From: Rhodoferax sp.
GTDB lineage: Bacteria; Pseudomonadota; Gammaproteobacteria; Burkholderiales; Burkholderiaceae_C
Assembly: GCF_013297935.1 (NCBI RefSeq)
Contig: NZ_JAAFIX010000001.1
Coordinates: 372,001-436,000 of the forward strand
Length of the DNA: 64,000 nt
Direction of reading: 5' to 3'
A program made the translations under genes and the position numbers. Below, one piece after another: positions 1-8,866 of this stretch (position 1 is the first letter of the stretch; every line of letters starts with the position of its first letter). Under the pieces are notes generated by a model. That model had not been told where the DNA came from. It was given only the letters and a program-made list of their open reading frames with translations, and made no database searches.

Positions 1-1653
1 TCCAACTTCGCCCCCCTGAGCGGACCGGCCAGCATCCAGCCCCACAGTGCTGCCGCGCCTCTGACAGCGCCAACACAAAACGGCGGCCCAGCCAGTAGAA
101 CCATGGAGCTGCAGCCACCGCAAGCAGCCGGCCGTGCGGCCTGGCCCCAGTGGGCCGGCTCCGCACCCCAGTTGGTTCAACAGGTTAGGCAATTTTTGCA
201 GCGTTTAGGGGTGGGCCGCTCTTCAGACGAGCAGGCGGACACCTTTGAATTTTCCGATGGAAGTCACGACATGTCGGGCTCCCAGGCGGGCCTGTCGATT
301 CCTGCCGATCCCGCCTTGTTGCAGTACCTTGGCGCCATGCAGGCCGGTGCCGGACGTGGCTCTAGTTTTCAGTCTCTGGTGCCGGATGATGCCCAGGCCT
401 CTGAGGGCGTTCACTCCAATGTCTTGCGCCACCTGCGGGACCAGCCCGCTTTCCAGGACGCCCAGGAACTGGACCGTGGAACCGTAGATGCTTTGGCCGA
501 AGTGTTCGACTATGTTTTTGCAGATATGGCCATTCCGGCCGAGCTGAAGGTGGTGATCGGCAAGCTCCAGATTCCGGTACTCCGGGCCGCCATGATGGAC
601 CGCGACTTTTTCCTCAGCGCAGAACATCCCGCCCGGAAACTGATCGACACCTTGGCCTCCGCCTCGGTGACCTGGACGCCGGAAAAAGGCGAGCACGATC
701 CTCTCTATGTCCGGATTGAGTCAACCGTGCAAAGAGTGCTGCACGAGTTCAATGACGACCTCACGCTGTTTACTTTGCTTCTGGCTGAGTTCACAGAATT
801 CCTGTTCGAGTGCGAACAACAGGCCGACAAACACATCGAGCCGGTTGCCGCGCGTGAAAACAACCAGGAGCAGTTATTCGCGGCCTTGGCCCATGCGGAT
901 GAGGTGGTCCACGCCCGCATCAGTAACTTGCCGGCCCACCTGCCGCTCGCCCCGTTTCTCAAGCCTTTTCTGGCCCATCAATGGCGTGAAGTCATCGCCT
1001 TGGCCTGGATGACAGAAGACACCCACGCAGGCCATTGGAACAGCGTAGTCAGCACGATGGATCAGCTCATCTGGAGTACGCAGCCCAAAACCACGCCCCA
1101 AGAGCGGCAAGAATTGGTGGGGATCTTGCCGGACCTGGTTCGCACTCTTAACGCCGAACTGGACGGTATTGAGTGGGACGGTGAAGAACGCGGAAACTTC
1201 ACGCGTCGCCTGATTGCGACCCACATGCTGGCCATCCGGATGAAGGCCGCAATTCCCATGGACACGCAAGGAGCCGCCTTGGAAGAGACTGCAGGCGACC
1301 AGGCTATGCAAGCACTCGATGAGCGACGGGCCAGCAACCTTGCCGAGCAAGACCCCAAAGCGATGGACGATTTTGATGCCAACGCTCAGTTACTGACCCG
1401 GGGCGTGTGGTTCGAAAAAGTGCAGCCTGAATTGGCGCCCTTCCGCTGCCGCCTCAGCTGGGTCAGCCCGATGCGGACCCGGTTTTTGTTCACCAACCGT
1501 GAAGGCTTCGACGCTTTTGTACTCTCCGAGCGCGAGGTGGCCCAGATGCTACGTGACGGTGAACTGCAAATGCTGGATCAGGCGCCGATTGTGGAGCGCG
1601 CGCTCAACCGGCTCATGGCAGACAACGCGCCCGACCTGCAACTTCAAGCGTAA
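1..1653 (+). CDS. DUF1631 family protein, C-terminal part (5' end outside window)
   Basis: The reading frame is open from the first base of the window, so the gene starts upstream; the ATG at 103 is in frame but is probably internal. The visible part is about 550 codons. A segment reading GKLQIPVLRAAMMDRDFF, followed by HPARKLIDTLA, is characteristic of the betaproteobacterial DUF1631 family, whose members are usually 700-800 residues. The C-terminal part (WVSPMRTRFLFTNREGFDAF) fits the PilZ-like end region seen in several of these proteins. The function is unknown; a link to second-messenger signalling or cell-surface regulation has only been guessed. The stop overlaps the end of the convergent gene by 10 bp. 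Confidence 0.85.
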   Translation, partial: SNFAPLSGPASIQPHSAAAPLTAPTQNGGPASRTMELQPPQAAGRAAWPQWAGSAPQLVQQVRQFLQRLGVGRSSDEQADTFEFSDGSHDMSGSQAGLSIPADPALLQYLGAMQAGAGRGSSFQSLVPDDAQASEGVHSNVLRHLRDQPAFQDAQELDRGTVDALAEVFDYVFADMAIPAELKVVIGKLQIPVLRAAMMDRDFFLSAEHPARKLIDTLASASVTWTPEKGEHDPLYVRIESTVQRVLHEFNDDLTLFTLLLAEFTEFLFECEQQADKHIEPVAARENNQEQLFAALAHADEVVHARISNLPAHLPLAPFLKPFLAHQWREVIALAWMTEDTHAGHWNSVVSTMDQLIWSTQPKTTPQERQELVGILPDLVRTLNAELDGIEWDGEERGNFTRRLIATHMLAIRMKAAIPMDTQGAALEETAGDQAMQALDERRASNLAEQDPKAMDDFDANAQLLTRGVWFEKVQPELAPFRCRLSWVSPMRTRFLFTNREGFDAFVLSEREVAQMLRDGELQMLDQAPIVERALNRLMADNAPDLQLQA

Positions 1654-2609
1654 TTGCGGGTCAACAGCGCATTTCTTGCGTCGACGTACTCCTGTTTGAG
1701 TCGTGCGATGAAGGCTCCGGCGGGTTGAATTTGATCGATAGCACCGATGCCCTGACCGCAACCCCAAATGTCTTTCCAGGCCTTGGCCGATGCACCGCCA
1801 AAGTTCATTTTGCTGGGGTCGCTTTCCGGCAGGTTTTCAGGGTCCAGGCCAGCGCTGCGGATACTCGGCGCGAGGTAGTTGCCATGCACTCCTGTGAACA
1901 AATTGCTGTACACAATGTCGTCGGAGTTGTTGTCCACAATGGCCTGCTTGTATTCCTGCGCGGCACGGGCCTCTTCGGTCGCGATAAAGGCGGAACCGAT
2001 GTAGGCGAAGTCGGCCCCCATGGCTTGGGCAGCCAGAACCGAAGCACCATTGGCAATCGAGCCCGACAAAGCCAACGGCCCGTCAAACCACTGCCGGATT
2101 TCCTGCACCAATGCAAAGGGGCTTTTCACCCCGGCGTGGCCACCCGCTCCCGCAGCCACGGCAATCAGGCCATCAGCGCCTTTCTCAATGGCCTTGCGGG
2201 CGTGTTTGTTATTGATCACATCGTGCAGCACCACTCCACCATAGCTGTGGGCCGCCGCATTGATATCTTCCCGTGCGCCTAAAGACGTGATGATGATGGG
2301 CACCTTGTATTTGACGCAAAGCGCCATGTCGTGCTCCAGGCGGTCATTGCTTTTGTGCACGATCTGGTTGATCGCAAACGGCGCGGCGGGGCGCTCCGGG
2401 TGGGCCGCATTGTGCGCAGCCAAAGCACCGGTTATTTCTTGAAGCCACTCTTCCAGCAGTTCCGCAGGACGGGCGTTCAGTGCGGGCATAGACCCCACCA
2501 CACCCGCAACGCACTGGGCGATCACCAATTTAGGGTTGCTGATGATAAAGAGCGGCGACCCAATCACTGGGAATGGAAGCTTATCCAAAGGGCTAGGTAA
2601 ACGAGACAT
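1644..2609 (-). CDS. Nitronate monooxygenase (2-nitropropane dioxygenase family)
   Basis: This is an FMN-dependent TIM-barrel enzyme that oxidises alkyl nitronates such as propionate-3-nitronate to carbonyl compounds plus nitrite, a detoxification role in the cytoplasm. The 321-residue product has the family's glycine-rich phosphate-binding motif AGAGGHAG (about residues 153-160) and a second FMN phosphate segment ADFAYIGSAFIAT (about 199-211). A TTG 21 bp upstream is in frame, but I chose the ATG at 2609 because AAAGGA lies 7 bases before it. The gene stands alone and converges on the DUF1631 gene. The EC-level assignment rests on family membership; related flavoproteins such as FabK and some IMP-dehydrogenase-like proteins share the fold. 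Confidence 0.85.
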   Translation of the reverse strand: MSRLPSPLDKLPFPVIGSPLFIISNPKLVIAQCVAGVVGSMPALNARPAELLEEWLQEITGALAAHNAAHPERPAAPFAINQIVHKSNDRLEHDMALCVKYKVPIIITSLGAREDINAAAHSYGGVVLHDVINNKHARKAIEKGADGLIAVAAGAGGHAGVKSPFALVQEIRQWFDGPLALSGSIANGASVLAAQAMGADFAYIGSAFIATEEARAAQEYKQAIVDNNSDDIVYSNLFTGVHGNYLAPSIRSAGLDPENLPESDPSKMNFGGASAKAWKDIWGCGQGIGAIDQIQPAGAFIARLKQEYVDARNALLTRNYA

Positions 2610-2640
2610 CAGTCGTCCTTTATCATTCAAGACAAAAACA

Positions 2641-2689
2641 GGCTTTAGCCCCCGCGCTATCTGTGCGAGTAGCTCCTAATTCAATAGCA
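2641..2689 (-). repeat. Dispersed ~50-bp Comamonadaceae-type repeat, copy 1
   Basis: Read on the minus strand this copy has TGCTATTGAATTAGGAGCTA, then CTCGCACAGAT, then GGGGGCTAAAGCC. These match the three blocks shared by the other copies: an imperfect GCTAT / ATAGC stem, a TGCGCA-like centre and a GGGCTAnAGGCC end. It lies between the acyl-CoA dehydrogenase stop and the nitronate monooxygenase start. Confidence 0.7.
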
Positions 2690-2711
2690 CCCGTACCGGG
2701 TGCGACTGAAT

Positions 2712-4502
2712 TTAAAAGGCGTCGAGTGGCAGCGCTGTCACGCTCTCTGCACCTTCCACAATGCTGTCACGCAGCCCCGAGGCCTTGCTCAGAATGTGGT
2801 CTGCGTAAAAGCGCGTAGTCGTGATCTTGGCTTCCATGAACTGCACGTCATGGCCCTGCGCAATCTCTTGTTGCGCCACCAACAGCGAGCGCCCCAACTG
2901 CCAACCCGCCATCAGGTTGCCGGCGAGCATCAGGTACGGCACGCTGCCGGCGAACACCGCGTTCGGGTTGGCTTTGGTATTGCCCGCCACGAACTCCACC
3001 ACATCGACAAACGCCAAGCGGGCCGACTTCAAGCGGCTTGCAACGGCCAGCGCATGGGTTGATCCACTGGCCATCAACTCGGCTTCCGTAGCTTCCACTT
3101 GGGCGGCAATCGCTTTGGCGATCTGACCACCGTCCCGCGAGGTCTTGCGCCCCACCAGGTCATTGGCCTGAATGGCGGTGGTGCCTTCGTAAATCGTCAG
3201 GATCTTGGCGTCGCGGTAGTACTGGGCTGCACCGGTTTCTTCGATAAAGCCCATGCCACCGTGCACTTGCACGCCGAGGGAGGTAACTTCCAAACTCATC
3301 TCGGTGCTGTAGCCCTTGACCAGCGGTACCATGAATTCATAGAACGCCTGGTTTTGCTTGCGAGCTTCGGGGTCGGTGTGGTGGTGGGCCGCGTCGTAGG
3401 CGCTGGCCGCTGTGCTGGCCAAGGCACGGCAACCCTCGGTGTAGGCACGCATGGTCATCAGCATGCGGCGCACATCAGGATGGTGAATGATCGGGGCTGC
3501 AGCCGGCATGGAGCCATCCACAGGACGGCTCTGCACGCGGTCTTTGGAGAACTGCACCGCCTTTTGGTAAGCGCGCTCCGCAATGGCAATGCCCTGCACA
3601 CCGACGCCGTAGCGGGCGGCGTTCATCATGATGAACATGTACTCCAAGCCGCGGTTCTCTTGGCCCACCAGGTAACCGATGGCACCGCCATGGTCGCCGT
3701 ACTGCAACACGGCGGTGGGGCTGGCCTTGATTCCCATTTTGTGTTCGATCGAAACACAATGCACGTCGTTGCGAGCACCCAGAGAACCATCCGGGTTCAC
3801 CATGAATTTGGGCACCACAAACAGGCTGATGCCCTTCACACCTTCGGGCGCACCGGTCACACGGGCGAGTACCAGATGGACGATGTTCTCGGCCATATCG
3901 TGCTCACCCCAGGTGATGTAGATTTTGGTGCCAAACACCTTGTAGCTACCATCCGCCTGCGGTTCAGCGCGGCTGCGCACTGCGGCAAGGTCGCTACCGG
4001 CTTGTGGCTCGGTCAGGTTCATGGTCCCGGTCCACTTACCGCTCACTAGATTTTCGAGGTAAGTGGCCTTGAGTTCGTCGGAACCGGCCGTTAGCAGGGC
4101 TTCAATCGCGCCGTCGCTCAACAAGGGGCACAGCGCAAAACTCATGTTGGCACTGTTCACCATCTCACCGCAGGCGGCACCGATCGTCTTGGGCAGGCCC
4201 TGGCCGCCGAAGTCGGTAGGGTGCTGCAGGCCTTGCCAGCCACCATCGGTGAACTGTTTGAAAGCCTCCTTGAAACCCGGGGTAGACGTCACCACGCCAT
4301 CTTTCCAGCTGGAGGGGTTCTTGTCGCCTTCCCAGTTCAACGGGGAGAGCACGCCTTCAGTGAACTTGGCAGACTCTTCCAACACGGCCTGCGCCGTATC
4401 CAAACCGGCATCTTCAAAGCCGGGGAGCTGGGCAATTTGCTCAATGTTGGCAAGGTGCTGAATATTGAACAGCATGTCTTTTACGGGGGCGACGTAACTC
4501 AT
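2712..4502 (-). CDS. Acyl-CoA dehydrogenase (long form with C-terminal extension)
   Basis: This FAD-dependent dehydrogenase oxidises an acyl-CoA at the alpha-beta position and passes electrons to ETF. The 596-residue product is longer than a classical 380-residue ACAD and matches the subfamily with a C-terminal extension (DmdC/AcdB-like). It has the substrate/FAD signature LTEPQAGSDL at residues 163-172, and YRDAKILTIYEGTTAIQAND near residue 450, the region that carries the catalytic Glu of many ACADs. I chose the ATG at 4502 because AGGAG precedes it closely; the longer frame to 4568 has no such site. It lies downstream of etfB-etfA on the same strand, but a terminator separates it from etfA. 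The true substrate cannot be read from the sequence. Confidence 0.9.
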   Translation of the reverse strand: MSYVAPVKDMLFNIQHLANIEQIAQLPGFEDAGLDTAQAVLEESAKFTEGVLSPLNWEGDKNPSSWKDGVVTSTPGFKEAFKQFTDGGWQGLQHPTDFGGQGLPKTIGAACGEMVNSANMSFALCPLLSDGAIEALLTAGSDELKATYLENLVSGKWTGTMNLTEPQAGSDLAAVRSRAEPQADGSYKVFGTKIYITWGEHDMAENIVHLVLARVTGAPEGVKGISLFVVPKFMVNPDGSLGARNDVHCVSIEHKMGIKASPTAVLQYGDHGGAIGYLVGQENRGLEYMFIMMNAARYGVGVQGIAIAERAYQKAVQFSKDRVQSRPVDGSMPAAAPIIHHPDVRRMLMTMRAYTEGCRALASTAASAYDAAHHHTDPEARKQNQAFYEFMVPLVKGYSTEMSLEVTSLGVQVHGGMGFIEETGAAQYYRDAKILTIYEGTTAIQANDLVGRKTSRDGGQIAKAIAAQVEATEAELMASGSTHALAVASRLKSARLAFVDVVEFVAGNTKANPNAVFAGSVPYLMLAGNLMAGWQLGRSLLVAQQEIAQGHDVQFMEAKITTTRFYADHILSKASGLRDSIVEGAESVTALPLDAF

Positions 4503-4553
4503 GGTGAGTCTCCTGAATTTGTGGGTACAAGCGAGGTAGGTAACGGGGTAGGC

Positions 4554-4583
4554 CAAAAAAAAGGGCACCGCAAGCGATGCCCC
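4554..4583 (-). terminator. Rho-independent terminator after etfA
   Basis: On the minus strand, GGGCATCGC and GCGGTGCCC can form a 9-bp stem (one G-T pair) with a very short loop, followed by eight or nine T residues. It sits 16 bases past the etfA stop and before the acyl-CoA dehydrogenase start, so etfBA can end here and the dehydrogenase is read through or has its own promoter. Confidence 0.8.
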
Positions 4584-4598
4584 ATTTTCAAACCGGCA

Positions 4599-5543
4599 TC
4601 AGAGTGCCGCGATCAGTTCCGGCACAGCGGTGAACAGGTCGGCTTCCAAGCCGAAGTCCGCCACGCTGAAAATAGGGGCTTCGGGGTCCTTGTTGATGGC
4701 GACAATGACCTTGGAGTCCTTCATGCCGGCCAAGTGCTGGATCGCGCCGCTGATACCGCAAGCCACATACAGCTGGGGTGCCACGATCTTGCCGGTCTGG
4801 CCCACTTGCCAGTCGTTGGGGGCGTAGCCAGCGTCCACCGCGGCGCGGGAAGCGCCCAGTGCCGCGCCCAGCTTGTCAGCCAGGGGCGTCATGACTTCAG
4901 TGAACTTCTCAGACGAGCCCAAAGCACGACCACCGGAAACGATGATCTTGGCAGCAGTCAGCTCAGGGCGGTCGTTCTTGGCGATCTCGGAACCCACAAA
5001 GGTCACGGCGGCGCTAGTCGCTACAGCGGCCACAGCTTCCACCGCTGCGCTACCACCGGTGGCAGCTGCAGGATCGAAACCGGTGGTGCGCACAGTCAAC
5101 ACTTTCACAGCGTCAGTGGCTTGCACCGTGGCAATGGCATTGCCGGCATAAATGGGGCGCTCGAAGGTGTCGGCGCTCACCACTTTGGTGATGTCGGATA
5201 CCTGGCCTACGTCCAGCTTGGCAGCCACGCGGGGTGCGATGTTTTTGCCGGAGGCGGTGGCCGGGAACACGATGTGGCTGTAAGCACCGGCGATAGCGAG
5301 CACTTGGGCTGCCACGTTTTCGGCCAAGCCGTGCTCGAAAGCAGCGCTGTCGGCGTGAATCACTTTAGACACACCAGCAATCTGCGCAGCAGCGGCCGCG
5401 GCAGCGGCAGCATTGCTGCCAGCCACCAGCACATGCACATCACCACCCGCTTGGGCGGCAGCAGTCACGGTGTTCAGGGTGGCACCCTTGATGGATGCGT
5501 TGTCGTGTTCGGCCACAACGAGAGATAAAGCAAGAGCGGTCAT
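4599..5543 (-). CDS. etfA: Electron transfer flavoprotein alpha subunit
   Basis: ETF alpha binds FAD and, with ETF beta, carries electrons from acyl-CoA and other dehydrogenases to ETF-ubiquinone oxidoreductase. The 314-residue length is typical. The C-terminal FAD domain is clear: [16 protein letters not shown] (about residues 197-212), [20 protein letters not shown] and the NKDPEAPIF stretch that contacts the flavin. The N-terminal domain has an unusual alanine run ([15 protein letters not shown]) in a surface region. It starts 11 bp after the etfB stop, so the two are co-transcribed, and it ends at a strong terminator. Confidence 0.96.
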   Translation of the reverse strand: MTALALSLVVAEHDNASIKGATLNTVTAAAQAGGDVHVLVAGSNAAAAAAAAAQIAGVSKVIHADSAAFEHGLAENVAAQVLAIAGAYSHIVFPATASGKNIAPRVAAKLDVGQVSDITKVVSADTFERPIYAGNAIATVQATDAVKVLTVRTTGFDPAAATGGSAAVEAVAAVATSAAVTFVGSEIAKNDRPELTAAKIIVSGGRALGSSEKFTEVMTPLADKLGAALGASRAAVDAGYAPNDWQVGQTGKIVAPQLYVACGISGAIQHLAGMKDSKVIVAINKDPEAPIFSVADFGLEADLFTAVPELIAAL

Positions 5544-5554
5544 GGTGTGAATCC

Positions 5555-6304
5555 TTAGATGACTTTGGCGTCGTTCTTGAGTTTGGCGACCAGGGTAGCC
5601 ACGTCGGGCACCTTGATACCGGCGCTGCGCTTGGCCGGTTCAGCCACGCTCAGGGTCTTGATGCGGGGAGCCACATTCACACCCAGATCTTCAGGCTTGA
5701 AGGTGTCGAGCTGCTTCTTCTTGGCCTTCATGATGTTGGGCAAGGTCACGTAGCGGGGCTCGTTCAGGCGCAGGTCGGTGGTGATGATGGCGGGCAGTGT
5801 CACGGCCAGGGTTTCCAGCCCGCCGTCCACTTCACGGGTCACGTGGGCCTTGCCGTCCACCGCTTCCACCTTGGAGGCGAAAGTTGCTTGGGGCAGGTCC
5901 GCCAAGGCTGCCAGCATTTGGCCGGTCTGGTTGCAATCGTCATCAATCGCTTGCTTGCCCAGAATCACGAGGCCGGGCTGCTCTTTGTCGACCAGCGCCT
6001 TGAGCAATTTGGCAACGGCCAGTGGCTGCAGCTCTTCGGTGGTTTCCACCAAGATACCGCGGTCGGCACCGATCGCCATGGCGGTACGCAAGGTTTCCTG
6101 GCACTGGGCCACGCCGCAGGACACGGCAATCACTTCAGTGACCACGCCCTTTTCCTTGAGACGCACGGCTTCTTCCACGGCGATCTCGTCAAAGGGGTTC
6201 ATGCTCATCTTGACATTGGCGATATCTACACCGGTGTTGTCCGACTTGACGCGAACCTTCACGTTGTAGTCCACCACACGTTTGACGGGTACCAGGACTT
6301 TCAT
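5555..6304 (-). CDS. etfB: Electron transfer flavoprotein beta subunit
   Basis: ETF beta binds AMP and forms the ETF heterodimer with EtfA. The 249-residue product begins [20 protein letters not shown], the usual start of ETF beta, and contains the [16 protein letters not shown] helix and the [17 protein letters not shown] segment of the nucleotide-binding fold. A TGGAG Shine-Dalgarno sequence lies about 10 bases before the ATG. It is the first gene of the etfB-etfA unit. A perfect 16-bp palindrome centred about 47 bp upstream of its start codon suggests control by a catabolic repressor (see 6344-6359). Confidence 0.96.
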   Translation of the reverse strand: MKVLVPVKRVVDYNVKVRVKSDNTGVDIANVKMSMNPFDEIAVEEAVRLKEKGVVTEVIAVSCGVAQCQETLRTAMAIGADRGILVETTEELQPLAVAKLLKALVDKEQPGLVILGKQAIDDDCNQTGQMLAALADLPQATFASKVEAVDGKAHVTREVDGGLETLAVTLPAIITTDLRLNEPRYVTLPNIMKAKKKQLDTFKPEDLGVNVAPRIKTLSVAEPAKRSAGIKVPDVATLVAKLKNDAKVI

Positions 6305-6343
6305 TGCTGCGACTCCAGATAGTTAGAAATTTGGTCGTTTTAG

Positions 6344-6359
6344 TTGACGTGCACGTCAA
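6344..6359. promoter_or_regulatory. Perfect 16-bp palindromic operator upstream of etfB
   Basis: TTGACGTGCACGTCAA is an exact inverted repeat 40 bp before the etfB start codon. Its half-site TTGACGT resembles the ACGT-centred operators reported for LiuR-type (MerR family) regulators of branched-chain amino acid and fatty acid catabolism in proteobacteria, whose regulons often include etfAB. The regulator gene is not in this window, so the assignment is an inference from motif and context. Confidence 0.65.
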
Positions 6360-6531
6360 TCATCCGATTCTATGCCGTACCACCATCCCCGAGACAAGCC
6401 AGAGGAATTGAGCGGAGATTAACACAAAATAGAACGACCGTGCTTTTTTTGAATTATAGCGGCCTGCCGGCTGACACAACGCTTGGGCCGCTGCTTCTTT
6501 TAGTGCGAGGACTCGGAAAAAGCGGTGCCGA

Positions 6532-7803
6532 TCACCGGTTGTGGACCACACGCTGGGGGTAGGGAATGTCCACACCATGGGCCCGAAGGGTTTTCAGGAT
6601 TGCCAGATTGATTTCCGAGCGCAAGTTGCCCTGCCCGTTTTCCAAGTCATTGATCCAGTAGGTCACGGTGAATTCCAGGCCATCCGCGCCAAAGTTGGCA
6701 AGCTGCGCCGCCGGGCCGGGGTCTTGCAGAACACGCGGCTGACTGAGCGCCGCCTCGGTCAAAAGACGCATGACCTCGTCGACATCACTGTCGTAGCCCA
6801 CAGAAACCGTCAGGGTCTGATTGATTCGGGGGTCGGCCAGGGACAAGTTTTCCACGCGCTGGGTAATCAGCATTTCGTTCGGAACAATCGACTCCCGCCC
6901 CGACAAGCTCCGCACCACCGTGTAGCGCGCATTGATCTGGGTGATCTGCCCCTCAAAACCGTCCACCCGCACCACATCGCCGATGCGCATGCTGCGCTCG
7001 GTGAGGATCACAAATCCGGAGACATAGTTGGCCGCCAGCTTCTGCAAGCCCAGTCCGATACCCACGCCCACCGCGCCCCCCAGCACCGACAAGGCCGTCA
7101 AGTCGATCCCCACCGCCGACAGTGCCATGAGCAGACCAACGAACATCAAAACCGCGCGGACCGCATTGCTGGCCGCTTTGCGCAGCGAAAGCTCGCCGCC
7201 GGTCGCGGAACGCAGGAGCCGCGACTCAATACCCGCCGAAATCCAGAGGGTGATGATCAGCACGGCACCCGCTGTCACCATGCCCTCAATCATGTTGCGC
7301 ACCGACAGGGTGGTGCCGCCTACCTTCCAGGTAATCTGGTCCAGCTCATTCAGAATCACCGGCAATAAGCCACTGACCCACAAAACCATGGCCAGCCAGG
7401 CCACCCAGGAAATGGTTTGCTCCAAGGGCTTGATCCACCGCGCATCGGAGAAGGTCGCCTGCAAAACCTTCACACCGACCCGGATCACCACCAAAGACAT
7501 GAGCACCGGAATCACCACGCGGAACACCGCGATATTGACGAACTGGCTCAGCATTTCTAGTGCGGCATAACCGAGAAACAGCAACACCAAGGGGAACAAG
7601 ACCCCGTCCACCACCCGGCGGCCGAACCAGATCGACTTGCCATCGTTATCGCCCAAGGCCTTGCGCAGTGCAGCCACCAAGCCCCACGCGACAGCAACAC
7701 TCAAGCCCAAGGCCGCAAGCTCCAGCAGAACGGAAGTCTGGGTGAATGCGTTCAGCCAGCCGGCAAAGTCATCAATCGGCTGGGGTGCCGGGGTTTGTTT
7801 CAT
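6532..7803 (-). CDS. MscS-family mechanosensitive channel protein
   Basis: This inner-membrane protein of 423 residues should open under membrane tension and release solutes. It has several hydrophobic N-terminal segments, then the pore-lining helix region and MscS beta domain: GGAVGVGIGLGLQKLAANYV, followed by GFVILTERSMRIGD, VDGFEGQITQINARYT and IVPNEMLIT. These are the classical MscS signature blocks. It is longer than E. coli MscS (286 residues) because of extra N-terminal membrane helices, as in YbdG/YnaI-like members. I chose the ATG at 7803 over a TTG at 7839; neither has a strong ribosome site. The 227 bp between this gene's stop and etfB hold the etfB promoter region and a possible very degenerate copy of the dispersed repeat near 6440-6491. 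Confidence 0.9.
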   Translation of the reverse strand: MKQTPAPQPIDDFAGWLNAFTQTSVLLELAALGLSVAVAWGLVAALRKALGDNDGKSIWFGRRVVDGVLFPLVLLFLGYAALEMLSQFVNIAVFRVVIPVLMSLVVIRVGVKVLQATFSDARWIKPLEQTISWVAWLAMVLWVSGLLPVILNELDQITWKVGGTTLSVRNMIEGMVTAGAVLIITLWISAGIESRLLRSATGGELSLRKAASNAVRAVLMFVGLLMALSAVGIDLTALSVLGGAVGVGIGLGLQKLAANYVSGFVILTERSMRIGDVVRVDGFEGQITQINARYTVVRSLSGRESIVPNEMLITQRVENLSLADPRINQTLTVSVGYDSDVDEVMRLLTEAALSQPRVLQDPGPAAQLANFGADGLEFTVTYWINDLENGQGNLRSEINLAILKTLRAHGVDIPYPQRVVHNR

Positions 7804-7871
7804 AGTGGTCAACCATCTCAAAAAAGAAGTGTCCGGCAAGGGACCGGGCTGCGGAGGATACCGAAAAAAGA

Positions 7872-8825
7872 CTACAAATCAGCGAGCGCCCGGATATGGG
7901 CTTCCACACTGCGGGCCAAGGCGCCGAGGTGGTAGCCGCCCTCCAGACAGGAGACGATGCGGCCTTGTGCATACTGCTCCGCCACCCCACGGATTTGCGC
8001 GGTCATCCAGTGGTAGTCCTCCTCCAGCAAGCCCATTTGCCCGAGCTCATCGTCGCGGTGGGCGTCAAACCCCGCGCTGATAAACACCATCTCCGGCTGA
8101 TAAGCATGCAAGCGCGGCAGCCAGTGCTGTGTCACCAACTCGCGCACAGCAGCCCCGCCGGTACAAGCCGGTACCGGCAGGTTGAGCAGATTGCTGGCGT
8201 TCGAGCGCGCACCGCCCTGGGGATAAAAAGGGTGCTGGTAGAAGCCCAGCATGAGAATGCGCTGGTCTCCCTCAATGATGTTTTCGGTGCCATTGCCGTG
8301 GTGCACATCGAAATCCACAATGGCCACCCGGCGCAAGCCATGGTGCTCCAGGGCATGCCGGGCCGCCACGACCACGCTGTTAAAAAAACAAAACCCCATG
8401 CCCTCGCTGTGACAGGCATGGTGTCCGGGCGGGCGCACCGCACAAAACGCGTTCACTAACTCGCCGGCCATCACCGCGTCGGTGGCCGCCCTCGCCGCGC
8501 CGGTGGCGCGCAGAGCAGCATTCCAGGTGTGCGCATTCATGGCCGTATCCGGGTCCAACCAAGCGTGTTCGCTCCGCCCCTCCTCCGCGCTACGGCGCAA
8601 GCCCTCGGCCAGTGCTTGCACCTTGGCAACGTAGCGCGGGGTGTGCGCCAAAGACAGCTCCGCGGCACTGGCTAGCGGCGCTTGCCGCGCATCGAGGTCA
8701 TTCACCAGACCGGTATCCAGCAAGTGGTCATGAATCGCCACCAAGCGCTCGGGGCATTCAGGGTGGCCTGCACCCATGTCGTGCAAATGGCAATCGGGGT
8801 GCGTAAAGTATCCGGTCTTCTTCAC
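7872..8825 (-). CDS. Class II histone deacetylase-like amidohydrolase
   Basis: This zinc-dependent deacetylase of the HDAC/AcuC/acetylpolyamine amidohydrolase family has 317 residues. Family motifs are intact: RPPGHHA, then VDFDVHHGNGTENI with the zinc-binding Asp and His, and VFISAGFDAHRDDELGQM with the second zinc Asp. The N-terminus HPECPERL is also typical. Bacterial members remove acetyl or other acyl groups from proteins, polyamines or small amides; the substrate here is unknown. It lies 42 bp from the divergent moxR-like gene, so the two share a promoter region. Confidence 0.9.
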   Translation of the reverse strand: MKKTGYFTHPDCHLHDMGAGHPECPERLVAIHDHLLDTGLVNDLDARQAPLASAAELSLAHTPRYVAKVQALAEGLRRSAEEGRSEHAWLDPDTAMNAHTWNAALRATGAARAATDAVMAGELVNAFCAVRPPGHHACHSEGMGFCFFNSVVVAARHALEHHGLRRVAIVDFDVHHGNGTENIIEGDQRILMLGFYQHPFYPQGGARSNASNLLNLPVPACTGGAAVRELVTQHWLPRLHAYQPEMVFISAGFDAHRDDELGQMGLLEEDYHWMTAQIRGVAEQYAQGRIVSCLEGGYHLGALARSVEAHIRALADL

Positions 8826-8866
8826 CTGCAGTCTCTGGTCTTTTGGTTTTCGGGTAACGTCTCGGC

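Noticed and set aside
2687..2703. GCACCCG-TAC-CGGGTGC hairpin after the acyl-CoA dehydrogenase as a terminator
   Set aside because: The stem is perfect but no T-run follows on either strand; it adjoins a repeat copy and is not convincing as an intrinsic terminator.
3099..4049. A 316-codon plus-strand frame antisense to the acyl-CoA dehydrogenase
   Set aside because: His/Gly-rich composition typical of GC-rich antisense frames; the opposite strand encodes a conserved enzyme. Similar long antisense frames at 20811-22355, 25242-26825 and 42626-44395 were rejected for the same reason.
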